Part shown: one piece after another, positions 42,994 to 51,580 of the stretch | How the letters are laid out: every line of letters begins with the position of its first letter | Numbering within the stretch: the first letter of the stretch is position 1 | Source of the DNA: Thermocladium sp. | GTDB taxonomy: Archaea > Thermoproteota > Thermoprotei > Thermoproteales > Thermocladiaceae | Reading direction: 5' to 3' | Length of the DNA stretch: 55,344 nucleotides | Assembly: GCA_023269935.1 (NCBI GenBank) | Contig: JAGDXC010000013.1 | Span: 1 to 55,344 of the forward strand | Notes under the pieces: generated by a model | The model's database searches: none | Told to the model about the DNA's origin: nothing | What the model saw: only the letters and a program-made list of their open reading frames with translations | Position numbers and translations under genes: made by a program

Positions 42994-44019
42994 TCATTGA
43001 TTTATTCTCAATATTGGAGTCGCGCCGAAACCTTCTATCTCTATGTCGCCGGTCTCCTTAACGCTGGGTATTAATCGTAGTCCTATGGGTCTCTTCTTTA
43101 CTTGAGAAATAGCATATAGATCCTCCACAACCTTGGTCACATTATCTATGTTGGTCATTGGTATTGGAACCATATCGACGCCGGCAACGCAAACCGATGA
43201 ATATGCAACTAGGTCCTTGAAAGTTATGAGGCCGGCTCTAGCTCTTTCCTTTAATCGCTCATCCTCCGCCAGCGGCAGCATTACCTCATTAAAGCCAAGC
43301 TTTTTCACCGGTAAAGCCGTTAATTCTCTATTGATATCCCATATAATCTTCATAAAACCAGGTGAACCTATGCGGGGACCAAATTGCTCCAACACATCTA
43401 CAGTGGACTCCCAGCCCCACGGTGATAATGATGCATCGAGCCCCCTATACTCTACACCGACTAAGTCGGCCACTAGCCGTCCAAATTCCTCAGCCTTCCT
43501 TAGCAATGTCTCCAACCTATTCCTAATATCATTCAAGCCTCTTGCACCGATCAAGTCGCTGGGGTAAAGAATGGCTAATGCAATGCCGGTGCCACCTCTT
43601 ATATTTGCCGATGCAGGATAATATGGTGTTTCCAATTCACTTCCAATCAGCGCCGCAAAGCGTCGGGAAACTGAGGGTTCCATTCTATAAAGTAACTCGG
43701 TAATTAGCTGCGCCTTATTTGCTTCATCTATTAATATGCTGCCATATGATTTAGTGGATGTCATTAATTTAATGAATATAGAGGGCTCAATGAGTCCCTT
43801 AACTGCTAATGCAGAATATGCGTATCCCATTTTATTCAACATGGAATCAATTGAATTAACATCCATTCTCTTTTCATCAATATATGGAAAAGTTACTCGC
43901 TTAGTGAGAACCTCTAATCCTAATTCTTTTGATGCCTCTTGGATTGCCGCATCAAGTTGAGGGAGAAGCGTTAGGTCCTTATCTCCCTCGCTAAATAACG
44001 TTACGGCTCTTATCTTCAT
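42994..44019 (-). CDS. DUF711 family protein
   Basis: The protein of about 341 residues begins MKIRAVTLFSEGDK and runs with the DUF711 pattern: KRVTFPYIDEKRMD, LPQLDAAIQEASKELGLEV, YYPASANIRGGTGIALAIL and a late MVPIPMTNID. The family is TIM-barrel-like and its function is unsettled. It may relate to radical-type chemistry, which I cannot show here. A longer start at 44052 is open. A GTTAAATCC box near 44047 is about 28 nt before the ATG at 44019, so that start is preferred. Confidence 0.8.
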   Translation of the reverse strand: MKIRAVTLFSEGDKDLTLLPQLDAAIQEASKELGLEVLTKRVTFPYIDEKRMDVNSIDSMLNKMGYAYSALAVKGLIEPSIFIKLMTSTKSYGSILIDEANKAQLITELLYRMEPSVSRRFAALIGSELETPYYPASANIRGGTGIALAILYPSDLIGARGLNDIRNRLETLLRKAEEFGRLVADLVGVEYRGLDASLSPWGWESTVDVLEQFGPRIGSPGFMKIIWDINRELTALPVKKLGFNEVMLPLAEDERLKERARAGLITFKDLVAYSSVCVAGVDMVPIPMTNIDNVTKVVEDLYAISQVKKRPIGLRLIPSVKETGDIEIEGFGATPILRINQ

Positions 44020-44188
44020 ATGATTGAGTCTCTCACACATTGGATTTAACATTATCGCAAATAGTGAATAATGCTAAGCAAGCGATGCATTTATCAGTGA
44101 TTTCTCCATTTCTGAAAACGGCTTCCTATTATAGTTAGTTTTCCTCCTTCTCAGAGCTTTAAAATAAGCTGCTATTAACTTTCTATTT

Positions 44189-45127
44189 TTAATACCAATA
44201 AGTTACATGAAATACGTGTTCCCGTGGATGGGAGTCCTTTAGTCTACATACATCTCTCAGGGGACAGTGCTCGCACTTAGGGTCATCGGTAGTGCACGTG
44301 GTTCTACCAAAGCTCCAGAGAAAATCATCTAATGCAAATGGCTCTATTCCCGACAAAATCGATACTAATTTCCATCCATATCTAATTGAAAATCTGAGCG
44401 CAATGTCTTGCTGAGGCGTAAATGGAGTGGCTGTCATTATCATTTCCATGTATTGCTGAGAAGGTTCAACTAATCCAAGCCTAATCGCTATCCTAGTTAA
44501 GTGATTATCGACGGGAACCTCCTCATTCCATGTATCTATGAATCTAATGAGTCCACGACCATGCAGGAATTTAGCCAGGAGCATCGCTTTCTTCTCGACT
44601 GGATCAGTATATGCCGAAAAAGACTTCAGTAATTCAATGAATCCATGGCCGCCATTAAATAGGTGACCCTCGCTTTTGCTTACTAATGTGGTAGGGGAAT
44701 TAAATAGTTTCAGCATTTTTATGCCAATATCCTGTAGAAGAAATGCTCTGACACCGTAATCCCAGATATCGCCGAACCAACGCTTGATAGCGGCCGAATC
44801 AATATTAGCTAATCCGCTTGGAGAGAATATAGAGGGATCAGAATCAAGAAGACGCTTGCCCCTTATCCACAATAGATCTGCGCCTCTATATTTTTTGCCA
44901 TCTACTTCAGCCTCATATGAGTGCCCCGGTACCGTTAATCTGTGATCAATTGCTGTCATAGCTATAAAAAACATTAATTGTAAATCCTTCTCTATGTTGG
45001 TACTTGGGTAAAAACGTTCATCAGTGTAATTATCCTGTAATAATTTCATTTCCTTAATTAAATCAGCCAATGCCTCTGCCTTGTCCAAGTTAATATGACC
45101 AGCCTCGTTTATCGATACCTTAGCCAT
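44189..45127 (-). CDS. Endonuclease III-like protein with iron-sulfur cluster loop
   Basis: The 312-residue protein ends with CTTDDPKCEHCPLRDVC, an exact C-x6-C-x2-C-x5-C cluster loop as in endonuclease III and MutY. Before it, EEVPVDNHLTRIAIRLGL matches the catalytic-aspartate helix (VDTHxxR) of HhH-GPD glycosylases. The usual glycine-rich hairpin (LPGVGxxTA) is not clear, and a long helical N-terminal half is unlike standard glycosylases. It may be a divergent DNA glycosylase or a related fold with another substrate. It is divergent from a radical SAM gene 82 bp away and shares its control region. Confidence 0.72.
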   Translation of the reverse strand: MAKVSINEAGHINLDKAEALADLIKEMKLLQDNYTDERFYPSTNIEKDLQLMFFIAMTAIDHRLTVPGHSYEAEVDGKKYRGADLLWIRGKRLLDSDPSIFSPSGLANIDSAAIKRWFGDIWDYGVRAFLLQDIGIKMLKLFNSPTTLVSKSEGHLFNGGHGFIELLKSFSAYTDPVEKKAMLLAKFLHGRGLIRFIDTWNEEVPVDNHLTRIAIRLGLVEPSQQYMEMIMTATPFTPQQDIALRFSIRYGWKLVSILSGIEPFALDDFLWSFGRTTCTTDDPKCEHCPLRDVCRLKDSHPREHVFHVTYWY

Positions 45128-45176
45128 TAAGCGAGGAATGAACTATACTTAAAAAAGACATTGCCTCAAACAAAAA

Positions 45177-45189
45177 GGTTAAATTAACC
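45177..45189 (+). promoter_or_regulatory. Palindromic TATA-like box of the radical SAM gene
   Basis: GGTTAA, A, TTAACC is a perfect 6-bp palindrome centred 27 nt before the ATG at 45210. A dimeric regulator could recognise it, and it is the only good TATA candidate in this direction. Confidence 0.4.
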
Positions 45190-45209
45190 ATACATAATGG
45201 AGTCACATA

Positions 45210-46361
45210 ATGATTCCCATAAGTACGATGGTTACTGGACGCGGCACCGTATCATTTAAGATAAAAGGAAAGTATGGCGTTGATAAGCCGAGCGAATTCT
45301 CAAGTATAGTCAGGCCCATAGTCTCATGGAATATCACCAGGAAATGCAACTTGAAATGCATTCACTGCTACATAGATGCAGGTATTGAAGATGTGCATGA
45401 GTTAAACACGGAAGAGGCAATTAAACTCGTGGATCAGTTCAAGGAGATTGGGGTTCCCCTAATACTAATGAGCGGGGGTGAACCATTGATGAGGAGGGAC
45501 CTAATCGATATAGCTAGGTACGCAGCAGGTTTAGGCATTAAACTAGTATTATCTACTAATGGAACATTGATAACGAGGGAAGTGGCCGATGAGCTTAAGG
45601 GAATAGGGTTCTCCTATATTGGAATATCCCTGGATTCCATTGATGCTGAGTATCATGATAAATTCAGGGGAGTGAGAGGAGCTTTTTCGCTAGCATTGGC
45701 TGGTATAAGGAATTCCCTGGATGCTGGATTAGATGTTGGGCTTAGATTCACTGTAACAGCCATGAATATAGAGAAAGTAGCTGATTACATAGACTTCGCC
45801 GCATCAATTGGAGTTCATAGGGTGACTTTCTATCACTTATCAGCAAGCGGCAGGGCTGGTAAATTAGGAAAAGAGTGGTGGTACTCTCCGCAACAATACG
45901 CTAGATTCATGGAAACCATTATTAGATATGCCGAGAAGTATGCCGGTAAACTTGAAATAGAAACAACGCTGGCTCCATATGATGGCATCTACATTGCACT
46001 ACGAGGTGGAGAAGAACCAGAACCATATCTGCGATTTGTGGAATCAACGGGGGGATGCGGAAGAAAAATAATATCTATTTATCCGAATGGCGATGTATAT
46101 CCCTGTCAATTCATTGATTTCATGAGGCTAGGCAATATAAGGCAAAAACCATTAAGGGACATATTAATCAATGGGCTTGATCTATTCGTTAACACGGAGA
46201 AATATCTACGAGGCCCTAAGTGCAGCAACTGCAGATTTAAGAAGGAATGCAAGGGCGGCGATAGAGCCCGTGCATATTACCTTGGCGGCGATATTTATGG
46301 AGATGACCCACTATGTCCAATACCCGAATTATTTAACTATGGAGGCCACGAAGCTGACTAG
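45210..46361 (+). CDS. Radical SAM/SPASM protein, AhbD-like
   Basis: The 383-residue protein has the radical SAM cluster motif [15 protein letters not shown] (C46, C50, C53), the GGEP loop in [12 protein letters not shown], and a cysteine-rich SPASM end with [28 protein letters not shown] and DDPLC. Sequence style resembles AhbC/AhbD (heme/siroheme branch) and peptide-modifying SPASM enzymes. Heme biosynthesis neighbours are absent, so peptide or cofactor maturation is equally possible. It is divergent from the Fe-S protein gene and shares its control region. Confidence 0.86.
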   Translation: MIPISTMVTGRGTVSFKIKGKYGVDKPSEFSSIVRPIVSWNITRKCNLKCIHCYIDAGIEDVHELNTEEAIKLVDQFKEIGVPLILMSGGEPLMRRDLIDIARYAAGLGIKLVLSTNGTLITREVADELKGIGFSYIGISLDSIDAEYHDKFRGVRGAFSLALAGIRNSLDAGLDVGLRFTVTAMNIEKVADYIDFAASIGVHRVTFYHLSASGRAGKLGKEWWYSPQQYARFMETIIRYAEKYAGKLEIETTLAPYDGIYIALRGGEEPEPYLRFVESTGGCGRKIISIYPNGDVYPCQFIDFMRLGNIRQKPLRDILINGLDLFVNTEKYLRGPKCSNCRFKKECKGGDRARAYYLGGDIYGDDPLCPIPELFNYGGHEAD

Positions 46362-46754
46362 GTTTTCTATATCCCTTCTAGCTAGCTTTATCTCCTCGCT
46401 CGGAATTGAATCCATCTCATAGCCAAGCCGCACCGCTAAGGCTGTTCTCCACCATTGTAGTAATTCTGGTTTATTTAATGTTATTGAGGAGTAAATCACA
46501 TACATCCACTGATCTCGAAGCGATACTATTTTTTGATTCTCCCTGTAGGCGCCCAATGCCTCCACTGCCAGTGTGCTGGCTGCCCAAAGATACTCAGCGG
46601 CAACCCTATCATCGCTTTCCCTAGACTTCCCTAAGTAGTCAATTGCATATGAAATTAACTCCCTACCCTTAACTCGACCTGGGTTTGCACCAATATCATC
46701 AAGTTCATCGCCTAGGTTCCGATTATCAATGGTTATACGCATCAATTCATGCAT
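46329..46754 (-). CDS. Small helical protein, PaREP1/HEPN-like
   Basis: The 141-residue helical protein reads [19 protein letters not shown] then [22 protein letters not shown], which is close to the PaREP1/HEPN style of short helical proteins common in Thermoproteales, with an A-rich second helix. The link is by eye. It is convergent with the radical SAM gene and overlaps it by 33 bases. A GTTAAACTTATT box near 46781 supports the ATG at 46754. RNA-binding is plausible but not shown. Confidence 0.55.
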   Translation of the reverse strand: MHELMRITIDNRNLGDELDDIGANPGRVKGRELISYAIDYLGKSRESDDRVAAEYLWAASTLAVEALGAYRENQKIVSLRDQWMYVIYSSITLNKPELLQWWRTALAVRLGYEMDSIPSEEIKLARRDIENLVSFVASIVK

Positions 46755-46810
46755 TACGAAACTCTGGAAATAAGTTTAACGCAGCTGCTCAATCGGTGCT
46801 TAATATAGGC

Positions 46811-47830
46811 TTACTTCTTTATGTGCAACCAACAAGCAGCGTATATGCCGTTCTTGACCTCCACCATGGGCGGTTCTTCCCTTCTGCATATATCCATTGC
46901 AAATGGACACCTGGGATGGAACCGGCAGCCTCTAGGGGGATTAATTAAGTTAGGCGGCTCGCCTCCAACTATCTTCCTATCCTTAAATCTATTCGAGGGA
47001 TCGGGATCTGGAATCGCTTCTATTAAAGCCTGCGTATATGGATGGGCTGGATCCTTTATGACAGACCTATAAGGACCTATCTCGGCTAGCTTACCTGCAT
47101 AAAGAATAGCTATTCTATCGCTGAAGTACTTGGCAGTGGATATATCATGGGTAATATATAGAAATGCTATATTCATCTTCTGCTGTATCTCCTTAAGGAG
47201 CGTCAATATCTCTACCCTCACCGAGGCATCAAGCATCGAGACAGGCTCGTCAGCAACTATGAAGTCCGGCCTTAATATCACGGCCCTGCCTATCGCTATC
47301 CTCTGCCGTTGCCCACCACTCAACATGTGAGGGTACTTGAATAGATAATCCTCCGGTGGATTCATCTTCATCTCATTTAGAGTTCGTATAACCATTTCCT
47401 CCCTCTCGGCCGCACTGCCGCCAACACCATGAATAATGAGAGGCTCCTCCAAAATGAACTTAATGTTATGAAATGGATTTATAGCAGAGAATGGGTCCTG
47501 AAATATCATTTGCGCCCTCCTCCTGAACCAAGCAATGCTTGATTCGCTTGCCTTGGTTATATCTTTTCCATCAAAGATGAGAGAACCCCCGTTCAACTTA
47601 TATAGCCGCAAAAGTGTTCTGCCTAGGCTGGACTTTCCACTGCCTGACTCACCTATTACAGCGACTGTTTCTCCCTTACCTATGCTTATGCTGACGTCAT
47701 CAACTGCTTTAACATACCTGGTCTTGGAGAATAAACCACTCTGAACTGGGTACCACATTTTTAATCTGTGCGCTACCACTAAATGATCGGGATTTATCCA
47801 CGGTGAGTCAGCCATGGATGAGGCATACAT
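46811..47830 (-). CDS. Peptide/oligosaccharide ABC transporter ATP-binding protein (OppF-like)
   Basis: The 339-residue protein has Walker A VIGESGSGKSSLGR, Q-loop FQDPFSAINPFHN, signature LSGGQRQRIAIGRA, Walker B DFIVADEPVSMLDAS and a final cysteine cluster HPRCPFAMDICRREEPP that in OppD/F proteins holds an iron-sulfur cluster. It supplies energy for the importer with OppD. A TTTTTAAATATT box about 25 nt upstream indicates a separate transcript from oppD, 81 bp away. It is cytosolic. Confidence 0.93.
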   Translation of the reverse strand: MYASSMADSPWINPDHLVVAHRLKMWYPVQSGLFSKTRYVKAVDDVSISIGKGETVAVIGESGSGKSSLGRTLLRLYKLNGGSLIFDGKDITKASESSIAWFRRRAQMIFQDPFSAINPFHNIKFILEEPLIIHGVGGSAAEREEMVIRTLNEMKMNPPEDYLFKYPHMLSGGQRQRIAIGRAVILRPDFIVADEPVSMLDASVRVEILTLLKEIQQKMNIAFLYITHDISTAKYFSDRIAILYAGKLAEIGPYRSVIKDPAHPYTQALIEAIPDPDPSNRFKDRKIVGGEPPNLINPPRGCRFHPRCPFAMDICRREEPPMVEVKNGIYAACWLHIKK

Positions 47831-47911
47831 TACTAGCCTCTTGGTATCAATATTTAAAAAGATATCCTCACTTCATTACTATTAGAATAACTATCTTAAA
47901 TTGATATATTG

Positions 47912-48904
47912 TCACTTATATAGCCAACAAGAGACTAAGTGCCTCCTAGAGCCCTTATGCTCAACATCAATAGGCGGCGGCTCATCCCTATCGCAGATGC
48001 CCTTTAATTCATCTTTAGATGCAAAGTAGGGACACCTAGGGTAGAAGCGGCAACCAGTTGGTGGATTAATTAAGCTAGGCACTTCGCCAGGCATGAACGT
48101 TAACTTCTTCTCTCCCCTGAGAGTGGGGACGCTGCCCATTAATCCAATCGTGTAGGGATGCTTTGGCGATGTGTACATATCCTCAGCACTGCCTATCTCC
48201 ACCATTTTGCCCGCATACATAACTGCCACTGCATCAGCTAACTCGCTTGCCAAGGCTAAATCATGGGTTATGAATATATAAGTCAACTTGAATTCCCGCC
48301 TAAGTCTCTTAAGTAGATTCATTATATTAGCTTGAGTTATTACATCAAGCGCACTAGTAGGTTCATCCAGTATGACTAGACGGGGCATTAATATCAGTGC
48401 CATAGCTATGGCTACTCTCTGCTTCATTCCTCCACTTAATTGATGCGGGTAACGTCGAACGGTATCCCTAGGTAACCCAACTGCCTCCAACATATCCATT
48501 GCCTGCATCATTGCCTTATCCTTATCCGCACCATGATGAATTAAAAGTGGCTCTATCATTTGTTCCCCAATAGTTAAAACTGGGTTCAAAGAATTCATTG
48601 AGGCTTGTGGTACCCAAGCTATCTTTTTCCACCTGTATTGAGTCCTAAATTCCTCTGCATCTATATGAAGAACATCGCGACCCTCAAACCTAACCTCGCC
48701 GCTTACCATTGATACATTTCTCTCCCATAACCTAATCAATGCCTTAGCTATTGTGGATTTGCCGCACCCACTTTCTCCAACTAATGCAAGCGTCTCTCCC
48801 TCATCTAGATCAAAGGATACTCCATCAACTGCCTTTACTACTCCCTTGCTTGTGGAGTAGTAAAGCTTGAGGTTATCTACTTCAAGCAGAGGCATCCCAA
48901 TCAC
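47912..48904 (-). CDS. Peptide/oligosaccharide ABC transporter ATP-binding protein (OppD-like)
   Basis: The 330-residue ATPase has Walker A LVGESGCGKSTIAKAL, Q-loop WVPQASMNSLNPVL, signature LSGGMKQRVAIAMAL, Walker B RLVILDEPTSALDVI and late cysteines in YPRCPYFASKDELKGICDR, the Fe-S-type tail. Its start overlaps the stop of the permease before it (ATGA), so translation is coupled. It pairs with OppF and the two permeases. The last residues differ from OppF, as usual. Confidence 0.94.
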   Translation of the reverse strand: MIGMPLLEVDNLKLYYSTSKGVVKAVDGVSFDLDEGETLALVGESGCGKSTIAKALIRLWERNVSMVSGEVRFEGRDVLHIDAEEFRTQYRWKKIAWVPQASMNSLNPVLTIGEQMIEPLLIHHGADKDKAMMQAMDMLEAVGLPRDTVRRYPHQLSGGMKQRVAIAMALILMPRLVILDEPTSALDVITQANIMNLLKRLRREFKLTYIFITHDLALASELADAVAVMYAGKMVEIGSAEDMYTSPKHPYTIGLMGSVPTLRGEKKLTFMPGEVPSLINPPTGCRFYPRCPYFASKDELKGICDRDEPPPIDVEHKGSRRHLVSCWLYK

Positions 48905-50316
48905 CCATACCTCAACCTTGGATTAACCACGGGCTCGCTTGCTATTGCTATCAATATAAATACCACTGCTACGAATGCGATCAATAAACCAGGCGGAACC
49001 ACCCACCACCACATTCCAGCATATAATGCGCCGGTATCATCAGCCCAATACAATAAATTGCCCCAAGTTGGATAAGCACTGCCGGCTAGGTTCAGGAAAT
49101 TCAATGCTGAGATGGTTAAAATAGCGCCAGGCGCACTGGTCACCAAGAGGTAAAGGGAGTATGGCATGATTTGGGGAAGTATGTGGTTCCTGAGAATCCA
49201 AGAGCCACGGGCGCCTATTATTTTTGCGCCCTCAATATATTGAGCTTCACGTATCTGCATTATCATTGACCTAATGATCCTTGCTGCGCCTCCCCACGAT
49301 AATATGGAGAGGAATATTATTGCATCCCACAAACTCCAAGCAAAGAGAACAGAGAACACTATTAGGAGTGGGAATGCTGGGAGAGTTATTACTAGATCCG
49401 TTATCCTGGTCAGAACCTCATCTATCCAGCCCTTGAAGTACCCTGACATTATTCCCACCACTATGGCTATTACCATTGTTATTAAGGCCGATACTATTCC
49501 TATTTCTAGATCAATTGGGAAACCGGCCAGCAATCCCTCCCATAAATCATGCCCCTCGAAGTCCGTGCCCATTAAGCCATAAACGTTTCCTCTCATTATT
49601 ATAGACACTGGGGAGGAGCCGACGCTTCCTACATTGAATACAGTGGCAAGTAGCTTTATGGTGTAGTTGCCGTTCAGTGATGTTAATTTACCATCCTTAT
49701 AAGCCTGAAATAGAAGCGGTATCGCTGATTGAGTTGGGGCTAAATTCAATGATTGGCCATTGCTCGAGAAGAAACTGAGGATTTGATCCTTCACTTGAGA
49801 GGATGAAGCCAAATCAATATAGCCGCCTGAGGGGGTTAACGGACCTATTGATATGGATGATCCATCCGGCCTATATATTGTTAATTGAAGAGCCACCGAT
49901 GCATTGGCCGGTATGCCATTAAATAATACATAGATATCCTGCCACGGAACATCATATGGATCCGCCACGCTGATCGTGGATGTTATATACGTCACGCCAT
50001 GATAGTGAACCACCGATTGAGGGGGAGTGATCTCTACTTGAGGAGCCAATTTCTGTGTAGTGAAGTAATTAATCCAAGCTGGCGGGGCATCAACGGGATT
50101 GAATTTCCAATAGGATGGATTATTCCATACCGCGCCGAAGTTTGGAGGCAAGGCAAAGTAGGAGTATATTGATACAATGACTAGAATAACGAATAATGCT
50201 GATGCTACCTTACCGGTATTGCTGCTGAAGAATTCTTTACTTATCTCGCTTGGCGACATTCCAAGAATCCTGAAGCCCGAGCCCCGTCTCTTTTCCTTCT
50301 TTTCCTGGCTACTCAT
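48901..50316 (-). CDS. ABC transporter permease (OppC/DppC-like) with large extracellular insertion
   Basis: The 471-residue permease is far longer than the usual OppC. After the first helix near residues 37-57, about 190 residues of beta-rich, extracytoplasmic sequence precede the typical GTDFEGHDLWEGLLAG motif, which is followed by five helices. The cytosolic loop EAQYIEGAKIIGARGSWILR is the coupling helix that meets the ATPases. The insertion, with many Ser, Thr and Asn, may contact the binding protein. It lies between the other permease and oppD with 4-base overlaps at both sides. Confidence 0.9.
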   Translation of the reverse strand: MSSQEKKEKRRGSGFRILGMSPSEISKEFFSSNTGKVASALFVILVIVSIYSYFALPPNFGAVWNNPSYWKFNPVDAPPAWINYFTTQKLAPQVEITPPQSVVHYHGVTYITSTISVADPYDVPWQDIYVLFNGIPANASVALQLTIYRPDGSSISIGPLTPSGGYIDLASSSQVKDQILSFFSSNGQSLNLAPTQSAIPLLFQAYKDGKLTSLNGNYTIKLLATVFNVGSVGSSPVSIIMRGNVYGLMGTDFEGHDLWEGLLAGFPIDLEIGIVSALITMVIAIVVGIMSGYFKGWIDEVLTRITDLVITLPAFPLLIVFSVLFAWSLWDAIIFLSILSWGGAARIIRSMIMQIREAQYIEGAKIIGARGSWILRNHILPQIMPYSLYLLVTSAPGAILTISALNFLNLAGSAYPTWGNLLYWADDTGALYAGMWWWVVPPGLLIAFVAVVFILIAIASEPVVNPRLRYG

Positions 50317-51422
50317 TGCTCTCTCACCCTGGGATCAAGCATTATATAAAGAATCTCCAGCACAAACACTATCACTATATAAAGCAAAGTAGAAGCATAG
50401 GTCAGCGCAACCACTACAGGCGTATCGGGAGTACCGGCAGCGGTTATGGCTATATTATATACATAGCCAAGGCCCCACCACTTAAAAACCACCTCAGTTA
50501 CTAGGAAGCCGCCGAAAAGCACGAAGGGTATGGTTATCAATATGGATGTCAATATGGCTGGAGCGGCTGGTCTAATTATGTACTTATTAACGACTTGGTT
50601 CTCAGAGAGGCCCTTTGCTCGAGCTACTGTCACGAAATCCTCCTGCGCAACATTTAGAACCACTGTTCTAGCGAAGTATGCCCAACCACCAATATTAACT
50701 ATTAAAACTGTAAGCAATGGTAGCGCTAAGTGCCACAATAAATTAATTACAGCAGAGGCATTGGCGAAAACCGCCACTGGATTAGTTAACCAAGTGCCAA
50801 AGTATTGAGGATCCAATATACCTCCAAACGGGAAGTATATGGGTGAGTGAACTTCCCTTAGCATTACGGCGAAGACTATTATGAAAACTATGCCAACCCA
50901 CCACTGGGGCAATCCATTGGATATGGCGGCATAATACATGACACCTCTATCGCTGATTGAACCATATCTTAATGCAGACCGTGTTCCTATATAGATGCCA
51001 ATCACTGCACTAAGCAATATGCCAAATGTATCAAGTATTATAGTCCCAGGAAGCGCCGACGCTATTATGTTGACGACCTTACCATTGCTGACTCCATAAT
51101 TCTGGGGAAAGAATGAGTAACCCCAATTGAAGCTAAGCATGTCCCACATTATGTAGAATGTCCTAATTATTGGGGGTTGATTCAAGCCATATGCCTTCTC
51201 CAGTTGAGCAACTATTGTATTATAAACTTGCTGAGCCTGCGATGCGGCATTAGGATTGTGCTTAAGCACGGCTTGAGCCACCGCTCTTGCCTCTATCTTC
51301 ACTTGATTCTCAAGCACTGAGGATGCGGGGCCTGATAAAGCGTAGGATATGATGAATAATACAACTATTAAGATCAGTACTAGGTTTATCGCTCTAAAGC
51401 CCAGCGACCTTAATAATCCCAT
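50313..51422 (-). CDS. ABC transporter permease (OppB/DppB-like)
   Basis: The 369-residue permease has six helices. An extracytoplasmic loop with PIIRTFYIMWDMLSFNWGYS follows helix 1, then GTIILDTFGILLSAVIGIYI, PQWWVGIVFIIVFAVML and the coupling loop QEDFVTVARAKGLSENQVVN. It pairs with the OppC-like protein. A TTAATAAATAGG box centred 27 nt before the ATG shows a promoter separate from the binding-protein gene. It overlaps the next gene by 4 bases. Confidence 0.93.
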   Translation of the reverse strand: MGLLRSLGFRAINLVLILIVVLFIISYALSGPASSVLENQVKIEARAVAQAVLKHNPNAASQAQQVYNTIVAQLEKAYGLNQPPIIRTFYIMWDMLSFNWGYSFFPQNYGVSNGKVVNIIASALPGTIILDTFGILLSAVIGIYIGTRSALRYGSISDRGVMYYAAISNGLPQWWVGIVFIIVFAVMLREVHSPIYFPFGGILDPQYFGTWLTNPVAVFANASAVINLLWHLALPLLTVLIVNIGGWAYFARTVVLNVAQEDFVTVARAKGLSENQVVNKYIIRPAAPAILTSILITIPFVLFGGFLVTEVVFKWWGLGYVYNIAITAAGTPDTPVVVALTYASTLLYIVIVFVLEILYIMLDPRVREQ

Positions 51423-51580
51423 ATCAATGCAAGGATATTACCCTATTTATTAATTTTACCCAAAAATAATAAACGATAAAATACATAGAAAAATATATAA
51501 AACAGAAAGAGAAATAAAAATCAATAAGCCAATGACAATAAAGAAATAAAAAATTATTTTTAATTAGCCTTGAAATCACA
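51423..51580 (-). terminator. AT-rich spacer with repeated T runs after the binding-protein gene
   Basis: The gap between the binding-protein stop and the permease start is nearly all A and T. On the minus strand it has several T runs (TTTTTT and TTTTAT-like), as archaeal terminators do, followed by the permease TATA box. It likely cuts most transcripts so that the binding protein is made in excess over the permeases. Confidence 0.45.

Noticed and set aside
43133..43567. A 144-codon plus frame opposite the DUF711 gene
   Set aside because: It is antisense to a conserved gene with better start and codon use on the minus strand.
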